From the NCBI RefSeq assembly GCF_019799925.1, contig NZ_JABGCG010000006.1, forward strand, positions 1 to 64,000: 64,000 bases of DNA, given 5' to 3'. How positions within the stretch are numbered: position 1 is the first letter of the stretch; every line of letters starts with the position of its first letter. Positions 18,066 through 26,229 of the stretch are shown one piece after another. A model generated the notes under the pieces. That model was given only the letters and a program-made list of their open reading frames with translations. It made no database searches and was not told the origin of the DNA. This DNA comes from Blastococcus sp. CPCC 205250. GTDB taxonomy: Bacteria; Actinomycetota; Actinomycetes; Mycobacteriales; Geodermatophilaceae. A program made the translations under genes and the position numbers.

Positions 18066-19201
18066 CGGCCCGGAGCGGCGTCGAGCACGAGCGCGGCGAT
18101 CCGGTCGATGTGCTGTTCGGTGCTGCCGAGCACCACCGCGTCGGTCGCCGCCCTCTTGAAGTACAGGTGCGCCGGGTACTCCCAGGAGAAGCCGGTGCCG
18201 CCGTGCAGCTGGATCGCCGCGGCGGCCACCTTCACGTAGGAGTCCGAGGCCACCGCCTTGGCCATGCTCGCCGCCAGCGCCGGGTCGTCGGTCCCGTCCT
18301 GCAGCGACCACGCGCCGTGGTAGGCGGCCGAGCGGGCCTGCTCGACGGCGACCAGCATGTCGGCGCAGCGGTGCTTGACCGCCTGGAACGACCCGATCGG
18401 GACGCCGAACTGGTACCGGCCGGAGGCGTGCTCGACGGTCCGCCCCAGCATCACCTGCGCTCCACCGACCTGCTCCGCGGCCAGGAGCACCGCGGCCACC
18501 CGGGCGGCCTGTTCGCACACCTGCGCCGTCTCGGTCTCGTCCGCGATCTGCACCGCGGGGCAGTCGACCAGCTCCAGCTCCGCCTGCCGCCGGGTCTGGT
18601 CGAGCGTGGTCAGCGGCGTACGGCGCAGCTGGGCCGGGGCACCCTCCACGAGGAACAGTGCCGTGCCGGCGGGCGTCCGCGCGGGCACCAGGACGAGATC
18701 GGCCGCGGCACCGTCGGGCACGTGGCCGACGGCCCCGTTCAGGCGCCACCCCCCGTCGGCCTCGACTGCGGTCACCGTCACCCCGGCGGCGTCGAAGGTG
18801 CCCTGGAGCAGGGGGCCGGCGATCGTGCCGACGCGGTCCCCGGAGACGAGACCGGGGAGGTGGGTCTCCTTCACGTCCTCGCGCGACAGCGCACAGAGGA
18901 CCGGGACCGCCAGGGCGAGCGTCCCGAGGACCGGGCCGCACACCAGCGCGGCGCCCAGCTCCTCGACGACGACCGCCTGGGCGACCAGCCCGGCGTCGCC
19001 GCCGCCGTACGCCTCCGGCACGTGCAGCCCGAGCACCCCGAGGTCGGTGCCCAGCCGCCGCCACAGAGCCGGGTCGAAGCCGGCCTCGGAGTCCATCGTC
19101 GTCCGCACGACGTCCTCGGGGGACTGTTCCTCGCAGAACTGTCGGACCAGGGTCCGCAGTTCACCGAGCTCCTCGGTGAAGTCGAACTCGCGACCGTTCA
19201 C
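18062..19201 (-). CDS. Acyl-CoA dehydrogenase subunit (FadE28/ChsE-like, catalytic Glu not evident)
   Basis: 379 residues. The C-terminal half shows QFGVPIGSFQAVKHRCADM and LHGGTGFSWEYPAHLYFKRA, as in the steroid-type acyl-CoA dehydrogenases that form alpha2beta2 heterotetramers. The place of the usual catalytic E-G-T is VLGSTEQH, without an obvious glutamate. Its upstream neighbour, 36 bp away, keeps IEGGTSEIQ. The pair probably forms one mixed enzyme, as known for FadE28-FadE29 in cholesterol side-chain degradation. This comparison is inference from motifs. Confidence 0.85.
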   Translation of the reverse strand: MNGREFDFTEELGELRTLVRQFCEEQSPEDVVRTTMDSEAGFDPALWRRLGTDLGVLGLHVPEAYGGGDAGLVAQAVVVEELGAALVCGPVLGTLALAVPVLCALSREDVKETHLPGLVSGDRVGTIAGPLLQGTFDAAGVTVTAVEADGGWRLNGAVGHVPDGAAADLVLVPARTPAGTALFLVEGAPAQLRRTPLTTLDQTRRQAELELVDCPAVQIADETETAQVCEQAARVAAVLLAAEQVGGAQVMLGRTVEHASGRYQFGVPIGSFQAVKHRCADMLVAVEQARSAAYHGAWSLQDGTDDPALAASMAKAVASDSYVKVAAAAIQLHGGTGFSWEYPAHLYFKRAATDAVVLGSTEQHIDRIAALVLDAAPGR

Positions 19202-19237
19202 GTCAGCTCACCTGTCCGGGATCGCAGGGGTGGGGAC

Positions 19238-20428
19238 TCAGGAACGCGGGACGTCGCGCCACGGCACGTTTTTGTCGTTGCGCAGGTCGGCCGGCAGCCG
19301 GAGCACCCGCTCGGCGACGATGTTGCGTTGGATCTCCGACGTGCCGCCCTCGATGGTCGCGGCCCGGGAGCGCAGGAACTTGCGCTGGTACGGGGTGGGG
19401 CTGTCGTCGTCCTCCAGCACGGAGGTGTACGACTCGTACAGCGTGCCCTCGAGACCCAGCAGCTCCTGGCAGAACTCGTAGACCTGCTGGTTCAGCTCGG
19501 AGGCCACCAGCTTGGTGATCGCGGCCTCGGGCCCGAAGACCCCGTGGCCGGCGGCCACCTTGGCGCGCTCGACCGTGAGCCGGTGGGACTCCGAGCGCAG
19601 CCACAGCCGGGCGAGCCGGTCCCGCAGCACGGGCGTCTGCCGGTCGGGGCGGGCGGCCCACAGGGCCAGCGCCTCGCCGATCGAGCCGGCGCCCCGTGCC
19701 GGCACGCGGTCGCCGAGGCCCACCCGCTCGTCGCTCAGCGTGCTCAGCGAGACCGCCCAGCCGGCTCCGACGTCGCCCAGGCGCATGGCGTCGGGGATAC
19801 GGACCCCCTCGAGGAAGACCTCGTTGAACTGCGCCCGGCCGGTGATCTGGCGCAACGGCCGGACTTCGACGCCCGGGGACTGCATGTCGACCAGGAAGTA
19901 GGTCAGCCCCTTGTGCTTGGGCACGTCGGGGTCGGTCCGGGCGAGGAGGATCCCCCAGCGGGCGAGGTGCGCGAGGCTGTTCCACACCTTCTGGCCGGTC
20001 ACGACCCAGTCGTCGCCGTCGCGGACGGCGCGGGTGGCCAGCCCGGCGAGATCCGAGCCGGCGCCGGGCTCGCTGAACAACTGACACCACAGCTCCTCAC
20101 CCGTCGCGAGCGGCCGCAGCAGTCGCGCGGCCAGCTCGGGAGGGGCGTACCGGACGATGGTCCCGGCGACGATCCCGTAGCCGATGATGTTGACCGTCCG
20201 CGGTTCGGGGCCGCCCGCCTCCTTGAGCACGCGATTCGCCGCGGTCTGCAGCATCCGGGGCGCTTCCAGGCCGCCGAGGCCCCGCGGGAAGTGCACCCAG
20301 GCCAGGCCGGCGTCGTACCAGGCGCCCATGAGTTCGGCCGTCGGCGTCGTCGCCGGGGGGCGCTCGCGGACGACGGTGCGCGCGAGCTCCTCCACAGTCT
20401 CGGCCGTGGTCGCTGTCGCAGTGGTCAC
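19238..20428 (-). CDS. Acyl-CoA dehydrogenase subunit with canonical catalytic Glu motif
   Basis: 396 residues from GTG 20428. FSEPGAGSDLAGL (flavin/substrate loop), VWNSLAH and the C-terminal IEGGTSEIQRN with the expected active-site glutamate. It resembles the FadE29 side of steroid-type heteromeric acyl-CoA dehydrogenases. First gene of the minus-strand operon; the 36-bp gap to the partner gene is the only non-overlapping junction. Would introduce a double bond alpha-beta to a CoA thioester on a bulky or ring-bearing acyl chain. Confidence 0.87.
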   Translation of the reverse strand: MTTATATTAETVEELARTVVRERPPATTPTAELMGAWYDAGLAWVHFPRGLGGLEAPRMLQTAANRVLKEAGGPEPRTVNIIGYGIVAGTIVRYAPPELAARLLRPLATGEELWCQLFSEPGAGSDLAGLATRAVRDGDDWVVTGQKVWNSLAHLARWGILLARTDPDVPKHKGLTYFLVDMQSPGVEVRPLRQITGRAQFNEVFLEGVRIPDAMRLGDVGAGWAVSLSTLSDERVGLGDRVPARGAGSIGEALALWAARPDRQTPVLRDRLARLWLRSESHRLTVERAKVAAGHGVFGPEAAITKLVASELNQQVYEFCQELLGLEGTLYESYTSVLEDDDSPTPYQRKFLRSRAATIEGGTSEIQRNIVAERVLRLPADLRNDKNVPWRDVPRS

Positions 20429-20460
20429 GCGGTCCTCGCACGGTGGGGGTCGGGGAGTCC

Positions 20461-20493
20461 TATGGTGTCACAGTAGTCGAGCAACACGACAAG
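20461..20493. promoter_or_regulatory. Shared-element copies in the 20.4 kb divergent intergenic region
   Basis: TATGGT (20461-20466) followed by GTCACAG reads toward the cyclase gene, and GCAACACGACAAG (20481-20493) is a second copy of the AACAC element. It lies between the divergent acyl-CoA dehydrogenase operon and the cyclase-crotonase-SDR operon, so one regulator could control both. Confidence 0.45.
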
Positions 20494-20494
20494 G

Positions 20495-21508
20495 GTGCAC
20501 CCGGCGCCCCTCTCCAGGAGGTGTGACATCGACGTCCCTGACTTCCCGGACATGCGCCGGCGGACCTACACGTCGGACGACGTCCGGGCGGTCGCACGCC
20601 GGTGGAGGACGTGGGGCAGGTGGGGCCCGGATGACGACCGCGGGCACGCCAACCACATCACCGCCGAGGTGGTGCGGGCGGCCGGGCAGCTGGCGCGCCG
20701 CGGCCGCGTCTTCTCCCTGGCCATCCCGTTCGACCGGAATGGGCCGCAGACCGGGCGCGGGCCGCGGATGAACCCGCAGCACGTGATGCTCCGGCACGGC
20801 GGTGACATCCTCGCCGCAGGCGAGACGGGCCGGGCGGGCATGCGGTCCACCGACGACGCCGTCACCATGGCCCTGCAGGCCGGCACCCAGTGGGACGCCT
20901 TCAGCCATGTGTTCTTCGACGGGCAGACCTACAACGGCCGCGGGCCGGAGTCGGTGACCAGTGCGGGCGCCAGCCACAACAGCGTCACGGCGTTCACGGA
21001 CAGCCTGGTCACCCGAGGTGTCCTGCTCGACCTGCCGCGTCATCTCGGTCGTCCGCACCTCGAGCCCGGAGAGGCCGTGCAGGACGACGACCTGGCCGCG
21101 TGCGCCGAGGCGGTCGGGATCGAGGTGCGGCCGGGTGACGTGGTGCTGGTCCGCACCGGGCACCTCGCCCGGCGCCGCGCCGAGTCGGCCTGGGGTGACT
21201 ACGTGGGCGGCCCGGCGCCGGGACTCGGGCTCTCCGCGTGCGACTGGCTGTGCCCCCGGGGCGTCGCCGCCGTCGCGTCGGACACCTGGGGTCTGGAGGT
21301 GCTGCCCTCGGAGTGCCCGGACGTCGGCCACCCGGTGCACGTCGTCCTGCTGGTGAACGCCGGCGTCCTCATCGGCGAGATCTGGGACCTCGACGCGCTG
21401 GCCGAGGACTGCGCGGCAGACGGGGTCTACGAGTTCCTGCTCGTGGCGCCGCCGCTGCCGTTCACCGGCGCCGTCGGGTCGCCGCTGAACCCGATCGCGA
21501 TCAAATAG
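20495..21508 (+). CDS. Cyclase-family metal-dependent hydrolase (kynurenine formamidase fold)
   Basis: Up to 337 residues. WGRWGPDDDRGHANHI near the start, and ALQAGTQWDAFSH in the middle, a variant of the H-x-G-T-H-x-D-x-x-x-H metal motif seen in the GTQWD subgroup of PF04199; later SACDWLCPRGVAAVASDT. Such enzymes hydrolyse amides, lactones or cyclic ketones. The start is uncertain: GTG 20495 and ATG 20552 are in frame, but the only good Shine-Dalgarno (AGGAGG, 20516-20521) points to an ATC codon at 20528. It opens the operon with a crotonase and an SDR and could cleave a ring or lactone. Confidence 0.82.
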   Translation: MHPAPLSRRCDIDVPDFPDMRRRTYTSDDVRAVARRWRTWGRWGPDDDRGHANHITAEVVRAAGQLARRGRVFSLAIPFDRNGPQTGRGPRMNPQHVMLRHGGDILAAGETGRAGMRSTDDAVTMALQAGTQWDAFSHVFFDGQTYNGRGPESVTSAGASHNSVTAFTDSLVTRGVLLDLPRHLGRPHLEPGEAVQDDDLAACAEAVGIEVRPGDVVLVRTGHLARRRAESAWGDYVGGPAPGLGLSACDWLCPRGVAAVASDTWGLEVLPSECPDVGHPVHVVLLVNAGVLIGEIWDLDALAEDCAADGVYEFLLVAPPLPFTGAVGSPLNPIAIK

Positions 21509-21526
21509 TGTTCTAACCATGTAATA
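21501..21526. promoter_or_regulatory. Promoter/operator candidate before the crotonase gene, KstR-like half-site
   Basis: AAATAGTGTTCTAACC overlaps the cyclase stop codon; its complement reads TAGAACACTATTTG, nearly identical to TAGAACACTACTTG at 30503-30516. A TAATAT at 21521-21526 can serve as -10. TAGAAC is the half-site of the steroid regulator KstR, but the second half is not well kept. Confidence 0.4.
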
Positions 21527-21590
21527 TCACGACTCGTCGGGTCGGCGGCCCACGGGCGAGCGCCGGTCGCGCACGTGAGGAGAGGAAGCC

Positions 21591-22460
21591 ATGTCCGAGT
21601 ACCGCTACATCACCTACGAGGAGCTGGACGAGGGCCGGATCGCCCGGATCACGCTCGACCGGCCCCGGTACCGCAACGCCCAGCACCGCGGTCTCCTCGT
21701 CGAGCTCGACGAGGCGTTCGTGCGTGCGGAGCAGGACGACACCGTGCGGGTGGTGGTGCTTGCCGGCAACGGCCCGGTCTTCTCCTCCGGCCACGACATG
21801 GGGACCGCGGAGCGGAACGCGGAGCGGGACCCCGACAGCCCGGACTTCCACCCGACGTACGCGATCAACGGCGCCACGCGGAAGAGCGCCGAGAAGAAGA
21901 TGCTGGGGGAGTACCACTACTTCTACGGGAACGCGCTGCGCTGGCGGAAGCTGCGCAAGATCACCATCGCGCAGGTGCAGGGCCCGGTGTTCGCCGCGGC
22001 GCTCACGCTGATCTGGCCCTGCGACCTCATCGTCGCCGCGGACAACGCGTCCTTCACCGACCCCGTCGGGGTGCAGATGGGCATGTGCGGCGTCGAGTAC
22101 TTCGGCCATCCGTGGGAGTTCGGGCCCCGCCGGGCCAAGGAGATGCTCCTGACCGGCAAGCCGATGAGCGCCCAGGAGGCCGAGCGCATCGGCATGGTCA
22201 ACCGCGTCGTCCCGCTCGACGAGCTCGCCGAGCGCACCCTCGAGCTGGCCCGCGAGGTGGCCCGGCGGCCGACCATGACGGCGCTGATGATCAAGGACTC
22301 GGTCAACCAGATGCTCGACCAGCAGGGGTTCACCAACGCGCTCGAGGCGGCGTTCACCCTCCACCAGCTCAACCACGCCCACTGGGCGGAGATCTACGGC
22401 GGACGGGTGGCCCACGCCGAGGCCGACGAGGGGGCCGTCGAGTGGAAGGGCGGCCGGTGA
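21591..22460 (+). CDS. Enoyl-CoA hydratase/isomerase family protein (crotonase)
   Basis: 289 residues. Crotonase fold with the oxyanion-hole loop FSSGHDMG near residue 65 and the second loop at VQGPVFAAAL, then DLIVAADNASFTDPVGVQMG. The usual paired glutamates are not both obvious, so dehydratase, isomerase or C-C hydrolase chemistry are all possible. An insertion with two helices (about 85-125) enlarges it compared with simple hydratases. The start ATG follows GAGGAGAGGAAG. It overlaps the next SDR by 4 bp. Confidence 0.87.
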   Translation: MSEYRYITYEELDEGRIARITLDRPRYRNAQHRGLLVELDEAFVRAEQDDTVRVVVLAGNGPVFSSGHDMGTAERNAERDPDSPDFHPTYAINGATRKSAEKKMLGEYHYFYGNALRWRKLRKITIAQVQGPVFAAALTLIWPCDLIVAADNASFTDPVGVQMGMCGVEYFGHPWEFGPRRAKEMLLTGKPMSAQEAERIGMVNRVVPLDELAERTLELAREVARRPTMTALMIKDSVNQMLDQQGFTNALEAAFTLHQLNHAHWAEIYGGRVAHAEADEGAVEWKGGR

Positions 22461-23269
22461 GGGCGGGGGAGGTCGACGCGAACGAGGTCCCCGACTACCG
22501 GGGCATGCTCGACCTGACCGGGCAGACGCACGTCGTGCTGGGCGGGGGCTTCGGGATCGGTCAGCAGACCGCGCACGCGCTGGCGGCCCTCGGTGCGCAC
22601 GTCGTCGTCGTCGACCGGGACCCGGAGCGCGCCGGGAAGGTCGCCGCGGACGTCCGGGGCAGCGCGTGGAGCGGGGACGTCACCGACCGTGGCGCCGTCG
22701 CCGAGCTGTTCGACACGGTGACCGCCGACCGTGGCCGGCTGGACGGCGTGATCGACATCATCGGCCTGGCGCGGGCCAAGCCGCTCGGCGACTTCACCGA
22801 CGAGGACTGGCTCTGGCACCACGAGATCGTCCTGAAGCACGCCGTCCTCGCCCTGCAGCACGCGTCGGCGTACTGGCGGGCCACCGGGACCGCCGGGTCG
22901 GTGACGCTGGTGGCCTCGACCGCCGGGTTGGACAGTGCTCCGGGACAGGCCGCCTACGGGGCGAACAAGGCGGCCATGATGTCGCTGGTCCGGACCGCCG
23001 CCGTGGAGCTGGGGCCGCACGGCATCCGGGTCAACGCCGTCGCACCCGGCATCGTCCGGACGCCGCGCGCCCAGGCCAACCCCCGGTGGACCGACGAGCT
23101 CCTCGCCGAGAACGAGGCGCGGACGCCGCTGCGCAAGCTGGCCTCCACCCCCGACATCGCCGCGGCGCTCCTGTTCCTCGCCTCGCCCCTCGCGGCCCAC
23201 GTCACGGGCCAGACGCTCGTCGTCGACGGGGGCGCCGGCGTCGTCTACAACGTCGTCTCCCCGGTCTGA
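22457..23269 (+). CDS. SDR family oxidoreductase
   Basis: 270 residues from GTG 22457, overlapping the crotonase stop. The cofactor motif GGGFGIGQQTA is a variant of TGxxxGxG, followed by the acidic VVVDRDPE turn that fits NAD. The usual NNAG is replaced by IDIIGLA; the catalytic region has ASTAG and Y-x-x-x-K in YGANK. Ends in VDGGAGVVYN. Probably the 3-hydroxyacyl-CoA or ring-alcohol dehydrogenase acting after the hydratase. Substrate not known. Confidence 0.85.
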   Translation: MRAGEVDANEVPDYRGMLDLTGQTHVVLGGGFGIGQQTAHALAALGAHVVVVDRDPERAGKVAADVRGSAWSGDVTDRGAVAELFDTVTADRGRLDGVIDIIGLARAKPLGDFTDEDWLWHHEIVLKHAVLALQHASAYWRATGTAGSVTLVASTAGLDSAPGQAAYGANKAAMMSLVRTAAVELGPHGIRVNAVAPGIVRTPRAQANPRWTDELLAENEARTPLRKLASTPDIAAALLFLASPLAAHVTGQTLVVDGGAGVVYNVVSPV

Positions 23270-23278
23270 CCCGCGCGG

Positions 23279-24925
23279 TCAGTCGAGGAACGTGCGGATC
23301 TCGGCCTCGGCCAGGGCGCGGGCCTCGTCGTCGTCCAGCGAGCGGCCGCCGGGCTTGATCACCCGGGTGACGTCGCGGCGGATGTCGTCGTGGTACCGGG
23401 CGTCGACGACGTCGAACTCGAGGTTCTTGACGTAGATCCGCAGGCGGTCGCGCAGGTGCGCGTCCGACTCGGCGGCCTCGACGACCTCCGGCAGCATGCT
23501 CGTCTGCACGAGCAGGGCGTGCGCCGTGCGCCGGGCGCGCTCGTCGCGCAGGCCGATGACGATCTCGCGCTCGGAGGACCGGATGATGTGGTCCTTCCAC
23601 CAGTCGAAGTCCACCTGCCGGTTGACCGACGCCAGCTCGACGAAGGAGCGGCCGAGGGTGCGGGCGAGCGTGTCGATCGCGCAGTCGACGTAGGCCGTCC
23701 GCTGGCCGGCCGGCAGCCGGTCGAGGTGGCCGCGCAGACCCGCCCGGGCGTCCGCCGCCGAGAAGCAGTAGCGGCGGATCCCGTGGATCGAGTCGTCCAG
23801 GAGCCCGTACTCGTAGTTGAGGACCCGGTAGGGGTTCTCGGTGCTCGGCATGTCGCCGGGCCGGGTCCGTGAGCCCTTGCCCGCCAGCCAGGCCCACGGA
23901 GCGGACATGTCCCGTCCTCCGTCGAGGACGTCGTCCAGCACGTGGGCGCCGTAGAAGCGCTGCGGGAGGATCGGGCCCGGCCCCCGGGCGTAGGAGATGC
24001 TCACGCCGGTGGCCTGCGCCCGGCGCAGGAAGCGGTGGTTGTCCAGGTAGGTGAGGGACGCGGTGTAGCGCGTGAGCGGTGACGGGCGCAGCTCGCCGAC
24101 GTGGTAGACGGCGTCGTACAGCCGCTCGAGCCAGTCCTCGCCCCACACGTCCTCGGCCGTCAGTGCCACGTACCGGCCGATGCGACTGTCGGGCTCGGGG
24201 TACTGCCCACCCACCGTGGCGACGCCGACGAGGCCGAGCAGGGCCGTGGCCGGCGAGTCGAAGCCCACGCGGCCGTCGCCGGACTGGACCAGGAGCCCGA
24301 GGGAGTCCAGCAACCCGCCGAGCTCGGTCCCGCGGTCGACCTCCACCCAGGGGGACAGGCCTGCGAGCAGCTCCACGCCCTCCGCCGTGAACTCCTGCTG
24401 CTTGTCACCCACCCCCATGGCGGCGATGACGAACTCGCGCAGGATGCGGGACTGCTCCTCGGTCTTCCGGGGGGAGGCCTCCTCCTCGATCGACCGCCGG
24501 ATGGCCGACGCCAGGGGCTGCGTGGCGTGCTGCTCGAGGAGCCCGAGGAAGTCGAGCAGCTCGCGGCGCCGGGGGCCGGAGAACGGGACCTCCCGGGACC
24601 GGCGGTTGGCGGCGATGGCCACCTCGGACAGCGACACCTCGGGCGTCGCCCGCCCTCCGGCCCCCGGGCGCACGTAGGAACGCAGGAGGCCGTTGCGCAC
24701 CCACTGGTTCACCGCCTGCCGGCTGACCCCGATGGCCCGCGAGGCCTCGGCCTGCGACACGAGGTCGTGCGGCAGCTCGGTGGGGACCGCGGCGGTCCGC
24801 AGCCGCTCTGCGGCCCGCTCCAGCGCGCGGACGAGCTCGGGCACCGGTACGGCGCCGCTGCCGCCGAGCGCGAGGGCCAGGTTCACCAGCGCGTCGGAGA
24901 TCGACTCGTTCTGCTCGGGTCTCAT
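23279..24925 (-). CDS. Large HTH-domain protein of unknown family
   Basis: 548 residues. A helix-turn-helix stands at about 55-82 (VSQAEASRAIGVSRQAVNQWVRNG), with a basic wing after it. The rest, some 450 residues, is mostly helical and contains no signature I know; it is rich in Arg, Asp and aromatic residues with no membrane segment. It is the only plausible DNA-binding protein among the catabolic genes and ends only 9 bp from the convergent SDR stop. A regulator is likely by the HTH; a ligand or enzymatic domain in the large C-terminal part is possible. No function is assigned. Confidence 0.75.
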   Translation of the reverse strand: MRPEQNESISDALVNLALALGGSGAVPVPELVRALERAAERLRTAAVPTELPHDLVSQAEASRAIGVSRQAVNQWVRNGLLRSYVRPGAGGRATPEVSLSEVAIAANRRSREVPFSGPRRRELLDFLGLLEQHATQPLASAIRRSIEEEASPRKTEEQSRILREFVIAAMGVGDKQQEFTAEGVELLAGLSPWVEVDRGTELGGLLDSLGLLVQSGDGRVGFDSPATALLGLVGVATVGGQYPEPDSRIGRYVALTAEDVWGEDWLERLYDAVYHVGELRPSPLTRYTASLTYLDNHRFLRRAQATGVSISYARGPGPILPQRFYGAHVLDDVLDGGRDMSAPWAWLAGKGSRTRPGDMPSTENPYRVLNYEYGLLDDSIHGIRRYCFSAADARAGLRGHLDRLPAGQRTAYVDCAIDTLARTLGRSFVELASVNRQVDFDWWKDHIIRSSEREIVIGLRDERARRTAHALLVQTSMLPEVVEAAESDAHLRDRLRIYVKNLEFDVVDARYHDDIRRDVTRVIKPGGRSLDDDEARALAEAEIRTFLD

Positions 24926-24947
24926 CGTCCCTCGACTCTAAGAGAAA

Positions 24948-24975
24948 ACGTGTCAATGGCGTCGCTTGACGTCGC
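24948..24975. promoter_or_regulatory. Inverted repeat upstream of the HTH gene
   Basis: TGTCAA and TTGACG flank a spacer of 9 bp just upstream of the HTH gene's ATG and of the divergent small ORF at 25031. A possible auto-operator; weak evidence. Confidence 0.3.
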
Positions 24976-25030
24976 GCGCACCACCCTTTACGGTCCTTGT
25001 GACGGCGAACACAGGGGTTCGGAGGACGTT

Positions 25031-25369
25031 GTGGACCGCATCGAGCAGACGGTGGCGCTGGCACGGCAGGCAGCAGCGATCCTCCCTGCGCCTCCCGGCG
25101 CCGACGACCACGACGGCGGCGCCGCGTGGATGGCTCTCGTCGTCGCGACCGCGGAGCGACTCGGGGGGCTGGCCGGGATCACCGTCTCCGGTCTGCAGGA
25201 GGCCGACGTCCCTCGCCGGGCGCTCACGGGCAGCGACCTGATGGCCCTCGCCGGCGTGGCCGCGCCCGACCCGGCCGGCGGGCGTCCCCGCGGCGCCACC
25301 CGCTCGCGCCGGGCCGCCAGCAGCCTCGTGCCGCACCACCGCTGCCCGGGGATGACTCGCGTGGTCTGA
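25031..25369 (+). CDS. Small hypothetical protein
   Basis: 112 residues from GTG 25031 behind GGAGGAC. The N-terminal half is Ala-rich and amphipathic (VDRIEQTVALARQAAAIL), with LTGSDLMALAGVAAPD in the middle, and a basic Arg-rich tail. No family recognised and no membrane segment. Divergent from the HTH gene. Good ribosome site and codon pattern support a real gene, but it could be spurious. Confidence 0.5.
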   Translation: MDRIEQTVALARQAAAILPAPPGADDHDGGAAWMALVVATAERLGGLAGITVSGLQEADVPRRALTGSDLMALAGVAAPDPAGGRPRGATRSRRAASSLVPHHRCPGMTRVV

Positions 25370-25436
25370 ACACGACTGGACGGCCGATGCGTCCCGCGAC
25401 ACCCCTCCCACGAGGGATCTCACCTGCACTCACGTG

Positions 25437-25462
25437 TTGACCAATGCTGCTCCGGCTATGAT
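25437..25462 (+). promoter_or_regulatory. Predicted promoter for the 25.5 kb gene
   Basis: TTGACC (25437-25442) and TATGAT (25457-25462) resemble sigma-70-type -35 and -10 boxes, but the spacer of 14 bp is short; a -10 three bases later would give 17 bp. The gene starts 87 bp downstream. Confidence 0.4.
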
Positions 25463-25548
25463 GATGGAGCACGGGCAACGCGCGGGTAGTCGTACTCGTC
25501 CACGCTTGCCTCCTCGACCGCACGACGAGCGAGTAGGTGGACCAGACC

Positions 25549-26106
25549 ATGGCGCGTGACCGTACGGCCCGGACCCGGATCCGGAATCACCTGGTCACCC
25601 ACGGGCCGGTGGACGACCCCTCCGGGCACGCCACCGGCGCGCTCAAGGACGCCATCGGCTACCAGGGCTCCTCGGTCGCCTTCATCCAGCTCATCGCCGC
25701 CATGGACGCCGACGGCGAGATCGTCCGGGACATCCGCGGCAAGCGCACCTACCGCATCAGCGGGGGACCGGCGCTCGACCGCACCCCGGCCCTGACGGGG
25801 ACGCCGTCCAGGCCGGCGCTGGCCGACCTCGGCGACGTGCGCGGCGCCGTCGTGCGCACCGAGGCAGGGGCGCTCGTCATCGACTACGACGAGCTGGCCC
25901 GCGCGCTGGTGCGCGAGCTGTGGACGTTCGCCACGGCGCAGGCCGCGCCGGCCGGCCCGTCCGCGGAGCTCGAGCTCCGGGCCGAGCACGAGCGGATGAC
26001 CGCCGAGCGCGACGAGTACGCCCGGCGACTGGAGCTCGCGCGGACCAAGCTCGACGAGCTCCTCGGCGCGCGGTCGCCGCAGGAGGACGCCGCCGTCCGC
26101 GCCTGA
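25549..26106 (+). CDS. Hypothetical protein: winged-helix-like N-terminus plus C-terminal coiled coil
   Basis: 185 residues from ATG 25549, with AGGTGG nine bases upstream; GTG 25537 is an alternative. Residues 1-70 (RTRIRNHLVTHGPVDDP..., then GKRTYRISGG) look like a small winged-helix or DNA-binding module. A helix around residues 95-125 and a charged coiled coil (about 135-180) follow. I do not recognise the family. It is bracketed by its own promoter-like sequence and a strong terminator, so it is a single transcription unit, probably regulatory or nucleoid-related. That role is inference. Confidence 0.65.
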   Translation: MARDRTARTRIRNHLVTHGPVDDPSGHATGALKDAIGYQGSSVAFIQLIAAMDADGEIVRDIRGKRTYRISGGPALDRTPALTGTPSRPALADLGDVRGAVVRTEAGALVIDYDELARALVRELWTFATAQAAPAGPSAELELRAEHERMTAERDEYARRLELARTKLDELLGARSPQEDAAVRA

Positions 26107-26168
26107 TCGCCCGCGGCACCCGCCCGGCGGCACATGCCGCCGTCGCCGCGTGCTCCATCGGAGGACAT

Positions 26169-26218
26169 CGACGCCCGCCGTGGCCCCGCTCGCGAGAGCG
26201 CGGCCACGGCGGGCGTCG
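26169..26218. terminator. Bidirectional terminator between the 25.5 kb gene and the BVMO
   Basis: A perfect 17-bp stem (26169-26185 with 26202-26218) encloses a second small hairpin (GCTC/GAGC). It sits between two convergent genes. Confidence 0.78.
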
Positions 26219-26229
26219 TTCGTCCGGGG

